64,000 nt of DNA, taken from contig NZ_JAQMYP010000022.1 of NCBI RefSeq assembly GCF_028369295.1, forward strand, positions 62,001 through 126,000. Direction: 5' to 3'. Positions 34,235-43,860 of the stretch are shown piece after piece. The notes under the pieces were generated by a model that did no database searches, was not told the DNA's origin, and was given only the letters and a program-made list of their open reading frames with translations. The DNA comes from Streptomyces sp. HD. Lineage in GTDB: Bacteria > Actinomycetota > Actinomycetes > Streptomycetales > Streptomycetaceae. A program made the position numbers and the translations under genes. Position 1 is the first letter of the stretch. The number at the start of each line of letters is the position of its first letter.

Positions 34235-34465
34235 GGCCTACCGCTGACGGCTGAAGGGTGAGCCGGCCCACTTACATGCGTTGGCCTGGTCACCTTCCAC
34301 GTTCGCTGTCGAGCATGCGAACACCCCAGGGAAAACGATCGTCGTCATCACCAACCGCCCGTGCCATCGAACTGGCCTTCGCAAGGGACGGACTCCAACG
34401 GAGCCTGGCTCACCGTTCTGCCTCGACGAGGTGCGGACGGCGTTGGGTGGGCGCACGCTGGGGGC

Positions 34466-34996
34466 ATGAAGCCCGGCGATCCATCAGGGCCTCCGGAAGG
34501 TCCGCTGCAGCGAGAAGAGCGGCGGGGCGGCCAGTCTCCTGCCCGTCGGTGGCGGAGGGTGAGTAAAGGCGTCCTGACGCACGCGGCGGCCGTCGTGGTG
34601 GGGTTCACAGTGGGAGCCGTGGCCGGATACACCGGAGCAGGCGACTCAGCGGATACTTCGCCGAAAGCGACAAAGACCGTTACGGCGACATCCACGGCCA
34701 CTGGGAACTCGCCGGTCGGAGAGCCCGACACCACCAAGGGCCGGCGCCCCGGGGAGATTCCTGGAGACGGTACGTACGTGATCGGTAAGGACATCAAGCC
34801 TGGCACATACCGTACGGAGGGGCCGCAGGGTGGACTCATCACGGACTGCTATTGGGCGCGATTGAGCAGTACGTCCGGTGAATCGAACGACATCATTGCC
34901 AGTGAGGTAACCAAAGGGAGAACCACCGTCACCATCGATGCTGACGACAAGGCGTTCACGACCAACGGGTGCAGGACATGGAAGAAGGTCGACTGA
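34466..34996 (+). CDS. membrane-anchored protein with a GTYxxGxDIxPGTY domain
   Basis: 176 aa from ATG 34466. Cytoplasmic basic segment (REERRGGQSPARRWRRVSKG), one TM (LTHAAAVVVGFTVGAVAGYT), Thr/Ala stalk, then an outer domain (GDGTYVIGKDIKPGTYRTEG, DCYWARLSSTSGE, GCRTWKKVD) typical of actinobacterial and phage-type surface proteins with a conserved Cys pair. Function unknown. Confidence 0.75.
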   Translation: MKPGDPSGPPEGPLQREERRGGQSPARRWRRVSKGVLTHAAAVVVGFTVGAVAGYTGAGDSADTSPKATKTVTATSTATGNSPVGEPDTTKGRRPGEIPGDGTYVIGKDIKPGTYRTEGPQGGLITDCYWARLSSTSGESNDIIASEVTKGRTTVTIDADDKAFTTNGCRTWKKVD

Positions 34997-35044
34997 ACTG
35001 CTCCCTCGGCGCATGTGGAGCATGTCGGGACGGCACCGTCAGCG

Positions 35045-35203
35045 TTATGGATGCTGGCTTGGCTGCCGCGCTGGGCGCAGCGTCAGGACCTGCCGCAACG
35101 ATCGCAACAGCCCGTTCAGCAGGTTGGTGGCGACGTCGACTCCTGTGCCGTTGCCGGTGAGGTCCTGGACGTTGAGATGTGGGTCGCTGGCGTAGGCGCT
35201 CAT
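35045..35203 (-). CDS. 52-residue ORF coupled to the DUF1152 gene
   Basis: ATG 35203 overlaps the TGA of the DUF1152 gene (ATGA). MSAYASDPHLNVQDLTGNGT, then GVDVATNLLNGLLRSLRQVL: amphipathic helix-rich C-terminus with a basic end. Too short to assign. Tight coupling argues for a real small protein that acts with DUF1152. Confidence 0.5.
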   Translation of the reverse strand: MSAYASDPHLNVQDLTGNGTGVDVATNLLNGLLRSLRQVLTLRPARQPSQHP

Positions 35204-36318
35204 GGTGTCAGGCGTGTGTGTTGGGTACTGGTGGCCGTGACGCTCCACAACGGAGGTGCGTACTGCTCGGGGCGGTTGTTGATTAGGAGTTGGCGCAGGT
35301 CTTGGCGCTGGCTGCCCCTGAGACTCAGGGCCTCAGTGAGGTGGCGGAACGTCGTGTGGGTGACTCCGCGGCTCCGGGCGCCGGTCTCGAACTGGTCCAG
35401 CGCTGCCAAGACCGTCTCCTCGTTCAGCTCGGTTGGCGGATGGTCCTTGAGCCGCGCGGCCTTTTCGCGCTCGTAGTCGATCTCGGAGTAGCCGCAGAGT
35501 TCACGGCTGAGGGTCTCCACCTCGGCCAGGGTCTCTGTGGCCATCACCGCGCGGGCCAGTTCGTTCCGGTCCAACGCCTCGTCCAGGTCGACCTGATGGA
35601 CCGTCGGGCCCTCGTCCGTGAGGGGTACAGGGAGTCCCGCGTCCCGAACTTCGCACGTGCCTCGCACCCCTCGGGCCGTCGCCGCGAGCATCCCGGTGGC
35701 CTCGGAGGGGTGCCACTCCAGGACCGAGGCGACTGGCCAGACGTCCTCTGCGGTGAACGTATGGATGAGCGGGACGAGCAGTCCGCGCAGGTCGTCGATG
35801 GGGAGTTCGCCGTCCAGGCCCGGGCCGGCGATCAACAGGCGCATGGGTGCGTTAACTTGGCAGCAGGCGGCCAGCGTGAGGGCATCGGCTAGCGGGCTCT
35901 TCAGGGTCGGCTCATCGCCGCGGGCCAAGATGTCGCCGCCGACGTCCAGGACGTCGATGGTCTCGGGCTCGAAGTGGTCGATCAGTTCTTCCAGTTGGCG
36001 GGTTACCCCCTCGGCCCCGTGATGTGGGTCGAGCAAGGCGAAGGTGTGCGGGAGCTCTGCCGCCAGGCGGGGGAGTGTCGAGCCTGCCGGCGGGATGGGG
36101 CGGGCGTCGGCCGGCACTGCCCGGACCGCGGGGGTGAGGGGATCAAGTCCCGTGAAGTCGTCGGCGCCTCGGGGGCCGGGTACCGGGTCGATCAGAAGGC
36201 GATCCCAGGCGTAGGTGAGGATCACCGCCCGGTCGTCGTCGCCGTACAGGGCGGTGTGAAGCATTGCGGCGGCGACTGCGTCGCCCCCTCCTCCTGCTGC
36301 GACGATCAGGCGCGTCAT
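35200..36318 (-). CDS. DUF1152-domain protein
   Basis: 372 aa. Starts with a Gly-rich nucleotide-binding-like loop MTRLIVAAGGGGDAVAAAML; LLIDPVPGPRGADDFTGL, DVLDVGGDILARGDEPTLKS, LIAGPGLDGELPID, then a helical C-terminal half. DUF1152 proteins are widespread and uncharacterised. Divergent from a GntR regulator with one AGTGGC operator in the 85-base gap. ATGA overlap downstream with a 52-residue ORF. Confidence 0.8.
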   Translation of the reverse strand: MTRLIVAAGGGGDAVAAAMLHTALYGDDDRAVILTYAWDRLLIDPVPGPRGADDFTGLDPLTPAVRAVPADARPIPPAGSTLPRLAAELPHTFALLDPHHGAEGVTRQLEELIDHFEPETIDVLDVGGDILARGDEPTLKSPLADALTLAACCQVNAPMRLLIAGPGLDGELPIDDLRGLLVPLIHTFTAEDVWPVASVLEWHPSEATGMLAATARGVRGTCEVRDAGLPVPLTDEGPTVHQVDLDEALDRNELARAVMATETLAEVETLSRELCGYSEIDYEREKAARLKDHPPTELNEETVLAALDQFETGARSRGVTHTTFRHLTEALSLRGSQRQDLRQLLINNRPEQYAPPLWSVTATSTQHTRLTP

Positions 36319-36361
36319 GCGCCCAAGACTACGAGCTCGGGGTGCTGGCCACTCACCCTAT

Positions 36362-36384
36362 AGTGGCTGGAGGCCATAGCCACT
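36362..36384. promoter_or_regulatory. GntR operator 1 (AGTGGCT-N9-AGCCACT)
   Basis: Inverted repeat between the divergent DUF1152 and GntR genes; TATAGT at 36359-36364 could be a -10 box overlapped by it. Same AGTGGC half-site as the two sites after the GntR gene (37182-37223), though with wider spacing. Confidence 0.55.
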
Positions 36385-36403
36385 TGGAGCAGGAGGGGAC
36401 CGC

Positions 36404-37144
36404 ATGCCGCAGATCGAGGAGGCTCAGCCGAAGTATCTCCAGATCGCGCACTTCATCCGTGATCAGATCCTTCGGGGTGACCTGAGGGCGGGGGACGAGG
36501 TCCCCTCCGAACGCCAACTCGCCGCTGACTGGAACGTATCCAGGCCGACCGCCGCTCGATCGCTTGAGGCGTTGAGTCATCAAGGTCTGGTGGAGAAGCG
36601 CCAGGGATCGGGCACATACGTCCGGAGCCTTGAGGTCAACCGGCGGGCCCGCGAGCTGTACGGGCGTGCGCGGCAGACCGGCAAGATCTACACGCCGGGC
36701 GAGTACGCGGTGATCACGTCCGCCGGCTGGATGGAGGCGCCCGACTATGTCGCTGAGGCCTTGGGGCTGGTGAAGGACCGGCGGGCCGTGCATCGCCGCC
36801 GCGTCACCAACAACCAGGACGGGCCCATCACCTTGTCCTTCTCGTGGTTCGCACCGGATGTCGGTCGGCGGGCGCCCAAGCTGCTGGACCCCGAGCGGAT
36901 CCAGGAGGGCACCTTGATGTACGTCGAGAAGGCGACCGGTCGACAGGGGAGTTACGCCGAGGATCGTATGTGTGCTCGGAGTGCGACCGAGGATGAGGCG
37001 GCAGCGCTCCGACTGGAGTCCGCAGCCGCTGTGTTGGTCGTGCATCACGTCGTCTACGACCTCCAGGACCGGCCGTTGGAGTTCGCCGAAGCCACGTATC
37101 CCCCGCACCGTTGGGCGTTCGAGCAGGGCTACCCCCTCGCCTGA
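36404..37144 (+). CDS. GntR-family regulator with UTRA domain
   Basis: 246 aa. HTH in residues 12-75 (YLQIAHFIRDQILRGDLRAG, VPSERQLAADWNVSRPTAAR, LVEKRQGSGTYV); UTRA-type ligand domain (ADEP-like YEDRMCARSATEDEAAALRL, LVVHHVVYDLQDRPLEFAEA). GAGGGGACCGC upstream of ATG. Its own promoter and that of the downstream genes share the AGTGGC element, so autoregulation and control of the HATPase operon are likely. Confidence 0.88.
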   Translation: MPQIEEAQPKYLQIAHFIRDQILRGDLRAGDEVPSERQLAADWNVSRPTAARSLEALSHQGLVEKRQGSGTYVRSLEVNRRARELYGRARQTGKIYTPGEYAVITSAGWMEAPDYVAEALGLVKDRRAVHRRRVTNNQDGPITLSFSWFAPDVGRRAPKLLDPERIQEGTLMYVEKATGRQGSYAEDRMCARSATEDEAAALRLESAAAVLVVHHVVYDLQDRPLEFAEATYPPHRWAFEQGYPLA

Positions 37145-37181
37145 TGGGGTGGGGCTTCTGCTGAACCGCTTGCACGGGGCA

Positions 37182-37223
37182 AGTGGCTAATGCCACTATC
37201 CAGTAAGTGGCTAAGGCCACTTA
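37182..37223. promoter_or_regulatory. GntR operators 2 and 3
   Basis: AGTGGC-TAAT-GCCACT (37182-37197) and TAAGTGGC-TAAG-GCCACTTA (37204-37223), the latter with perfect 8-bp arms. They lie just upstream of the small zinc-like ORF and the HATPase gene. Confidence 0.65.
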
Positions 37224-37241
37224 CTCGGAAGGGGGTACGAC

Positions 37242-37416
37242 GTGGCGAGTCATCAGCCGGACCAGGGTGCGCGGTTAGCTTGCCGAGGATGTCGGGTGCG
37301 CGGCTGGAAGGGCGTCAGTTCACGCACGACTTCTCGCGCTCTCCGCCGTCAGCGACCGCGCTCGTGCCACATCGAAGCGACGGTGCCTCGACTGCGACGG
37401 CACCGGCAAGGAGTGA
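37242..37416 (+). pseudogene. frameshifted small Cys-rich (zinc-like) protein
   Basis: GTG 37242 has GGAAGGGGGTAC upstream. Frame one gives MASHQPDQGARLACRGCR and GWKGV, then Arg-rich shadow; the next frame (+1) gives ARATSKRRCLDCDGTGKE and stop 7 bases before the HATPase ATG. Together the two frames form a CxxC...CxxCxGxG protein of the type often encoded before such HATPases. One base change around 37320-37350 would join them. A real frameshift, a sequencing error or recoding are possible. Confidence 0.5.
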
Positions 37417-37422
37417 GCGCGG

Positions 37423-37860
37423 ATGGCCTACGAAATCGATCGCGACCCCAGCCCGGACTCACCGCGTCTCGGAGCCATGAGCCTGCCTCCGGTCCCGGAG
37501 TCCGTGTCACGAGCCCGATGCTGGTTCCAGAAGTTCATCGCCCCGTACAACCCGGCCTGCTCGATCGAGGACTGTGCGCTGATGATCTCGGAGCTGGTGA
37601 CCAACGCCATCGTCTACGGGTGGTCGGATGACGACTGGGTGGTGCGCGTGGAGTGGTTCCGCGACGGTGCCTCACTCCGGATCGAGGTGCACAACCCGGG
37701 GTTCCCCGCGAACGTGCGTCTCCGGCGTCCAGACGCCAACGACGCCCACGGTCGCGGCCTCCTCCTGGTTGACTCGATCGCCGACTCATGGCATGCCGGG
37801 CCCAGTCGGTTCGGTGGGACGGTGGTCTCGCTCGTGGTGGACGATGCCTGGCCGGGCTGA
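37423..37860 (+). CDS. RsbW-like HATPase (anti-sigma/regulatory kinase)
   Basis: 145 aa. N-box ELVTNAIVYG, G1-type DANDAHGRGLLLVDSIADSW (also resembling RsbW/SpoIIAB), C-terminal GTVVSLVVDD strand. Streptomyces encode many such proteins that phosphorylate anti-anti-sigma factors or act with conservon genes. Located 6 bases after the Cys-rich ORF and under the GntR operators. No cognate STAS gene is in the window. Confidence 0.85.
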   Translation: MAYEIDRDPSPDSPRLGAMSLPPVPESVSRARCWFQKFIAPYNPACSIEDCALMISELVTNAIVYGWSDDDWVVRVEWFRDGASLRIEVHNPGFPANVRLRRPDANDAHGRGLLLVDSIADSWHAGPSRFGGTVVSLVVDDAWPG

Positions 37861-37990
37861 GAAGGGGTGCACAACAAACAGGCCCAAGGGCGCTGACGTG
37901 GTCGCGAATCACGGAGCGGGTGGCGAGAACCCCGAATCCGAAGGCGCGGCCCGTGGCAGAATGCCGGCATGGTTCTGATCCGAAAGGGCG

Positions 37991-38407
37991 ATGCCGCGTA
38001 GGCGCCCGAAGGCCGTCCGCGCTGAGCGGTGGCGGCCACGCAAGCACGTGCCGGTCCGTCGGATTCCAGGTGTATCCGCTAGAACCCGGGCAGCAGTGCG
38101 ACGCGTTGAGGCCGGGTACCTGTGGCCGGACGCCGTTGCCGATGCGCTCAGCCGGTTCGAGTGGGCTTTCAGGCAGCCGGGGCGATATCTGACCGGCCCT
38201 TATGAGAGTCCCGGCATCGAGATCGAAGACGGCCGAGATGACCTGGAAGTGGCCCTGCGGCGCCTCCCGAGAGGAGCCCGAGCTGATCTGGGCCGCTTGG
38301 TGGAGCGGATCGACATCGAGTTCGAGCGGCGTACTCTTCCGGACCCGGGTTGGGCGAGCGAGTGGACGGCGGGGCGCTGGTGGTGGTGGCGCATTCGGGA
38401 ACGGTGA
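37991..38407 (+). CDS. hypothetical protein
   Basis: 138 aa, ATG 37991 with AAAGGG just upstream. Basic start (RRRPKAVRAERWRPRKH), then ALSRFEWAFRQPGRYLTGPY, EIEDGRDDLEVALRRLPRGA, DLGRLVERIDIEFERRTLPD and a Trp-rich end (GRWWWWRIRER). No signal, probably cytoplasmic. Family not recognised. Confidence 0.7.
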   Translation: MPRRRPKAVRAERWRPRKHVPVRRIPGVSARTRAAVRRVEAGYLWPDAVADALSRFEWAFRQPGRYLTGPYESPGIEIEDGRDDLEVALRRLPRGARADLGRLVERIDIEFERRTLPDPGWASEWTAGRWWWWRIRER

Positions 38408-38597
38408 CACCGGCCGTCAGGAGCCCGCGCCGGCCGAGCGAGGCTCGGATGCGCGGCCGGCTTCCGAGGTGTCCAGCTCTGCATAGCAGCTGCATCCCCG
38501 GCTCTGTATGGGGGCGGCCCGGGTGGCCCGGGACCCAACCAACGCTCGGGCTTCGTTGATGGCCAAGGAGAGACGGGATTGATCAAAGATTGGTCCA

Positions 38598-39320
38598 ATG
38601 GCGGAGCATTCGATGATGTGGGATGACGCGGGCCTTTCCGGCTTGCAGGCGCAGTTGGCGCGCGAAATGTTGAGTCGGGTCACGGCGTTCGCGTTCGGGG
38701 AGGAGGTCAGGCTTGTACGTGGTGTGGTGACGTGCCCGGATCGACGCGGCGTCGGGCGCGTCGTGCTGTGGGACGGGCGGCAACTGGGCAGTTCCGTCGC
38801 GTTCGACGTGCCTCTCGCGGATCAGTACGGCGGAAACATCCCCCCGGGGGACCTTGCGGCCGCCCTGCGCGGCGTATTGGCCGACTGCTCCGGGCGCGAG
38901 GTCGAGGAGGCGCCACGCGACTCCTTCGGGATTCCGGTGATCGACGCTTCCGACGCTGTCCGTGCCTTCGTCGCCCAGCCGCGGTTCCAGGTGCCGGATG
39001 CGCTGCATGCGGCAGCCGTAGCCTTCTCCGTCTCCGCGGAGTTGGGCGAGCCCGCGGAACTGCGCCTGCGTGGGTTCTTGCTTCTTGACCAGGCGACGTG
39101 CCGCCTTTACCTGGACACCCCTGCGTCAGAGGACGCTCCGCCATTCGGTGTTGACCTTCCCCTTCGCGACGAAGACGGCTTCGTGGTCGTCGGCGTGACG
39201 GCAGTGCACGCCGCACTTCCGGTCCTTCTGCAGGGGGAGTTGGAACGCATGCGGAAGGACGACCACGACCCCTACTGCGGTGCCGTCTACGACCTGGTGG
39301 GCTGGCTCGCGGGTCGCTGA
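38598..39320 (+). CDS. hypothetical protein
   Basis: 240 aa. A negatively charged globular protein: LQAQLAREMLSRVTAFAFGE, VTCPDRRGVGRVVLWDGRQL, RDSFGIPVIDASDAVRAFVA, FGVDLPLRDEDGFVVVGVTA. In-frame stop at 38580 limits the start to ATG 38598, which has no clear ribosome-binding site, so expression may be leaderless. No recognised domain. Convergent with the kinase gene. Confidence 0.6.
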   Translation: MAEHSMMWDDAGLSGLQAQLAREMLSRVTAFAFGEEVRLVRGVVTCPDRRGVGRVVLWDGRQLGSSVAFDVPLADQYGGNIPPGDLAAALRGVLADCSGREVEEAPRDSFGIPVIDASDAVRAFVAQPRFQVPDALHAAAVAFSVSAELGEPAELRLRGFLLLDQATCRLYLDTPASEDAPPFGVDLPLRDEDGFVVVGVTAVHAALPVLLQGELERMRKDDHDPYCGAVYDLVGWLAGR

Positions 39321-39360
39321 CCGGGCGTCAGAGGGAGGAGTAACAGGAAGTGGCAACCGG

Positions 39361-41511
39361 TCAGTTGGGTCCGTCCGGGCTGCGCGAGAAGGCCGTGTCG
39401 CCGGCCGTCGCCACGATCGCGTCCTTGATGAGCAGCACTCGCGGCGGGGTGCCCTGTGCCTTGTCCCCGGGGTTTTCCAGTGCCGGGGTGCGCCAGACCT
39501 CCACTCCGGTGCGGCTGTCCAGTGCCAGCAGACGGCCGAAGCGGTTGGAGAAGTAGACCCGCTTGTACGTTGCCGACACCGCGGGCGCGGACAGGCTCTC
39601 CATGTCCGTCGCCTTCTGCCAGAGTTGCTTGCCGCTGTCCGCCGACACCGCGGTGACCGTTCCGTCGGACCGGACGAAGTGGACGACGCCGTCCACGAGG
39701 GTGGCCGCGCCGGTCAGTGCAGGGGCCAGCGGTGTTCGTCGGACCTGCTTGGTCTTCGGGTCCACCCGCAGCAGTGCGTTGTACGGCCGCTCGTACCCGG
39801 ATTCGTAGACGTCCTTCGCGGTCTGGGGGGCGAGGAACACGGGTTGCCCGTCGACGGCGCCGAGCGCCACCGCCTTCTTGGGCAGCGTGGCGAGTTCGGT
39901 CAGGCTGCCGGGGCCGAGCTTCATCAGGTCGATCGGGGCCTGGCCGGGCTCGCGGGCGGCCGAGCACAGGGCGTAGGGGGCGCCGCCCAGCACCGACGTG
40001 GCGCAGTACTCGTCCAGCGAGGGCGCCGTCCAGAGTTCCTTGCCGGAACGGTCGTACGCGACGAACGACGAGTGGTCGGGGGACAAGGTCAGCAGTCCGT
40101 CGTCGTACAGGATCGCGGCCTCGGACTTGCTGATGTCGCGCTGCCACCGCCGGTGCCCCGTAGCGGCGTCGAGGGCCACCACGCGTCTGACCGTGTCGTC
40201 CGGGTCCTCGTACACATAGACCAGCCCGTCGCGGACGCCGATCGGCTGCACCCCCTGAGGGCGGGTGCCGAACCGCCACAGGGTGCGGCCGGTGGCCGTG
40301 TCGATCCGGGCGGCCGTGAAGCCCGTACCGCCGCAGAACAGGGCGTTCGCCTCCGTCACGCAGCCGAGGGTCCCGTAGTCGAGAGGGACGCCCTTCACGT
40401 CGTGCCGCAGGGCCGTGCGCCAGGGCCGCCAGCCGTCGGGCAGCGACGCGGTACGGGCGGTGGCCGTCGCGGCGGCGGGGTCGGAGGCGGTGGTCCTGCC
40501 CTCGCCCGACACGAAGACGGCCGCCCCGACGGACAGCCCCGCGACGGCCAGCGCCGTGCCGAGGCCGGCCAGCAGCATCCGGGGCCGGCGTGCCTTGCCA
40601 GTACCGGTCGTGGCGCTCGCGGAGGCGGTGGCCGTGCCCCAAGGGGCGGGGCGGGGAGGGGGGTTCGCGGGGTCCCTGGTCCTCGGGGGCGCGATGGCGT
40701 CGGACTCCGGCAGCGCCTGGAGCATGCGGTGCATGTCCGCCAGTTCGGGCCGTGCGGCCGGGTCCTTGTCCAGGCAGCGCCCGACGATGTCCAGGAGCGC
40801 TTCGGGCACCCCGTCGAGGTCCGGGGGCTCGTGCATCACCTGATAGCCGGTCATGTAGGGGCTGTCGGAGTCGAACGGTCCGGTGCCGACGGCGGCGAAC
40901 ACCAGCAGCGACCCCAGCGAGAACACGTCCGAGGCCGGGGTGACGTCCCGGGGAGAGGCGAGCTGTTCCGGCGACATGAAGGGCGGGGTGCCGATGATGC
41001 GCCCGGTCATGGTGAGGCTCTGGTGGTCGGAAGCGCGCGATATGCCGAAGTCGATGACGCGCGGCCCGTCCTCGGTCATCAGGACGTTGCCCGGTTTGAG
41101 GTCCCGGTGCACCAGGCCCGCCCGGTGGATGTCGCGCAGCGCCTCGGTGAGCCCCAGGCCCAGCGTGCGCAGTTCCCGCTGGCTCAACGGGCCGTTCTTC
41201 TCCACGGCTTCGGCCAGGCTGAGCCCCGGCACGTAGAGCGTCGCCATCCAGGGCCGCTCGGCGTCCGGGTCGGCGTCCACGACAGGGGCGGTGAAGGCGC
41301 CGCTCACTTTGCGCGCCGCCGCGATCTCCTGCCGGAAGCGGGTGCGGAACTCCTCTTCCTGGGCGTACCTCCCGCGTACGAGCTTGACGGCGACCTGCCG
41401 TCCCGAGGCGGAGACTCCCAGGTAGACGACTCCCATGCCGCCCGCCCCGAGCCGACCGAGAAGGGTGTACCCGCCTATGGACTCCGGGTCCCCGGTGCTC
41501 AGGGGCGTCAT
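39361..41511 (-). CDS. Ser/Thr protein kinase with PQQ-type beta-propeller sensor
   Basis: 716 aa. Hanks kinase domain: LGRLGAGGMGVVYLG, VAVKLVRG (Lys), HRDLKPGNVLM (catalytic Asp), DFGISRA, GTPPFMSPEQLA. Pro-rich juxtamembrane part, TM (LLAGLGTALAVAGLSVGAAV), then extracellular PQQ-like repeats (DTATGRTLWRFGT, DAATGHRRWQRD, DRSGKELWTA, SADSGKQLWQKA, DSRTGVEVWRTPAL). This is the PknD-like sensor kinase design. The ligand is unknown. Monocistronic, ends 40 bases from the convergent gene. Confidence 0.92.
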   Translation of the reverse strand: MTPLSTGDPESIGGYTLLGRLGAGGMGVVYLGVSASGRQVAVKLVRGRYAQEEEFRTRFRQEIAAARKVSGAFTAPVVDADPDAERPWMATLYVPGLSLAEAVEKNGPLSQRELRTLGLGLTEALRDIHRAGLVHRDLKPGNVLMTEDGPRVIDFGISRASDHQSLTMTGRIIGTPPFMSPEQLASPRDVTPASDVFSLGSLLVFAAVGTGPFDSDSPYMTGYQVMHEPPDLDGVPEALLDIVGRCLDKDPAARPELADMHRMLQALPESDAIAPPRTRDPANPPPRPAPWGTATASASATTGTGKARRPRMLLAGLGTALAVAGLSVGAAVFVSGEGRTTASDPAAATATARTASLPDGWRPWRTALRHDVKGVPLDYGTLGCVTEANALFCGGTGFTAARIDTATGRTLWRFGTRPQGVQPIGVRDGLVYVYEDPDDTVRRVVALDAATGHRRWQRDISKSEAAILYDDGLLTLSPDHSSFVAYDRSGKELWTAPSLDEYCATSVLGGAPYALCSAAREPGQAPIDLMKLGPGSLTELATLPKKAVALGAVDGQPVFLAPQTAKDVYESGYERPYNALLRVDPKTKQVRRTPLAPALTGAATLVDGVVHFVRSDGTVTAVSADSGKQLWQKATDMESLSAPAVSATYKRVYFSNRFGRLLALDSRTGVEVWRTPALENPGDKAQGTPPRVLLIKDAIVATAGDTAFSRSPDGPN

Positions 41512-41660
41512 CGCCGATCATCCTTCCCAGCGTCGGCCTGCCTCACGGGGATCAGCGTAGGGCCTGCCGTGCCGGAAGCGGAGCCGCACCTGTCACGGAT
41601 CGGTGTTTGTGTGTCCGTGAGTCGTGCGACGGGACAGGATCCGGGGGAGGATGCGCCGAT

Positions 41661-41790
<130 letters not shown>

Positions 41791-41813
41791 GCGCGGTCGT
41801 ACGACGTCACGTC

Positions 41814-42904
<1,091 letters not shown>

Positions 42905-42908
<4 letters not shown>

Positions 42909-43012
42909 GAGGCGGTGGCTGTCTTCTCGGTGTCGGTCATGAGGCGGCCGGCCGCTCGGGCGCCCTCGGCGTCGGTCATCAGACGGTGGCTGGCCTTCTC
43001 GGCGTAGGTCAT
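42905..43012 (-). CDS. 35-codon micro-ORF between modB and modC, made of modC start copies
   Basis: ATG 43012 overlaps the modB stop (ATGA) and the ORF ends in a TGA overlapping the modC ATG (ATGA). It reads MTYAEKASHRL, MTDAEGARAAGRL, MTDTEKTATAS: three degenerate versions of the modC N-terminus MTDAEKT. Internal ATGs at 42979 and 42940. Probably a re-initiation relay that lets ribosomes reach modC after modB; expression of a peptide is possible but unproven. Confidence 0.6.
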
Positions 43013-43860
43013 GAGGCGGACATCCAGCGGTCACGCAGTCCCGCCAGGACCGCGATCGACACGGCCAGCAGGACGAGGCTGAGGGCGATGGCCGCCTCCG
43101 GGTCGCTCTGCAGGGCGAGGTAGACGGCGAGCGGCATCGTCTGGGTACGGCCCGGGAAGTTGCCCGCGAAGGTGATCGTCGCGCCGAACTCGCCGAGTGC
43201 CCGGGCCCAGGCGAGGACCGCGCCGGCCGCGATACCGGGCGCGATGAGGGGCAGCGTGACCCGGCGGAACGCGGTGAAGCGGGAGGCGCCAAGGGTCGTG
43301 GCGGCCTCCTCGTAGCGCGGGTCGGCGGCCCGCAGGGTGCCCTCCACGCTGATCACGAGGAACGGCATGGCGACGAACGCCTCGGCGACCACGACCCCGG
43401 CGGTGGTGAACGGGAGGGTGATCCCGAACCACGAGTCCAGCCACTTCCCGACGACCCCGTTGCGGCCGAGCGCCATCAGCAGCGCCACACCGCCCACCAC
43501 GGGGGGCAGGACGAGGGGCAGGGTGACGAGGGCTCGTACGAATCCGCGTCCGGGGAACTCGACCCGGGCCAGCAACCAGGCCAGCGGCACGCCGAGCACC
43601 AGGCTCACCGCGGTGGCGGCCGTCGCGCAGACCAGGGAGAGCTGGAGCGCCTGCCACACCTCGGGGCTGGTCAGCTGCTCGGGCAGGCTGCGCCACGGGG
43701 TGCGTACGAGCAGGGTGATCAGTGGCACGACAAGGAACGCCAGGCCGACCAGTGCCGGGAGGAGCAGGGGCAGCGGGACGCCGGCCCGGACGCGCCGGCG
43801 CCGCGGCCCGCCCCGGAGGGTGTCGGTCGCGGCACCGGACTTGTCGGTCGGGACGGTCAC
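43009..43860 (-). CDS. modB: molybdate ABC transporter permease
   Basis: 283 aa with six TM helices and the ABC permease EAA loop (EEAATTLGASRFTAFRRVTL). PLAWLLARVEFPGRG and GVALLMALGRNG fit ModB. GTG 43860 overlaps the modA stop (GTGA). Inner-membrane channel for molybdate delivered by ModA. Confidence 0.92.
   Translation of the reverse strand: MTVPTDKSGAATDTLRGGPRRRRVRAGVPLPLLLPALVGLAFLVVPLITLLVRTPWRSLPEQLTSPEVWQALQLSLVCATAATAVSLVLGVPLAWLLARVEFPGRGFVRALVTLPLVLPPVVGGVALLMALGRNGVVGKWLDSWFGITLPFTTAGVVVAEAFVAMPFLVISVEGTLRAADPRYEEAATTLGASRFTAFRRVTLPLIAPGIAAGAVLAWARALGEFGATITFAGNFPGRTQTMPLAVYLALQSDPEAAIALSLVLLAVSIAVLAGLRDRWMSAS

Noticed and set aside
34248..34469. Open frame ending in ATGA overlap with the gene at 34466
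   Set aside because: Only a TTG start at 34281, weak composition and no recognisable sequence; too uncertain to list as a gene.
33834..39320. Complete integrated prophage or ICE
   Set aside because: No integrase, terminase, capsid, replication or transfer gene; only accessory-like genes.
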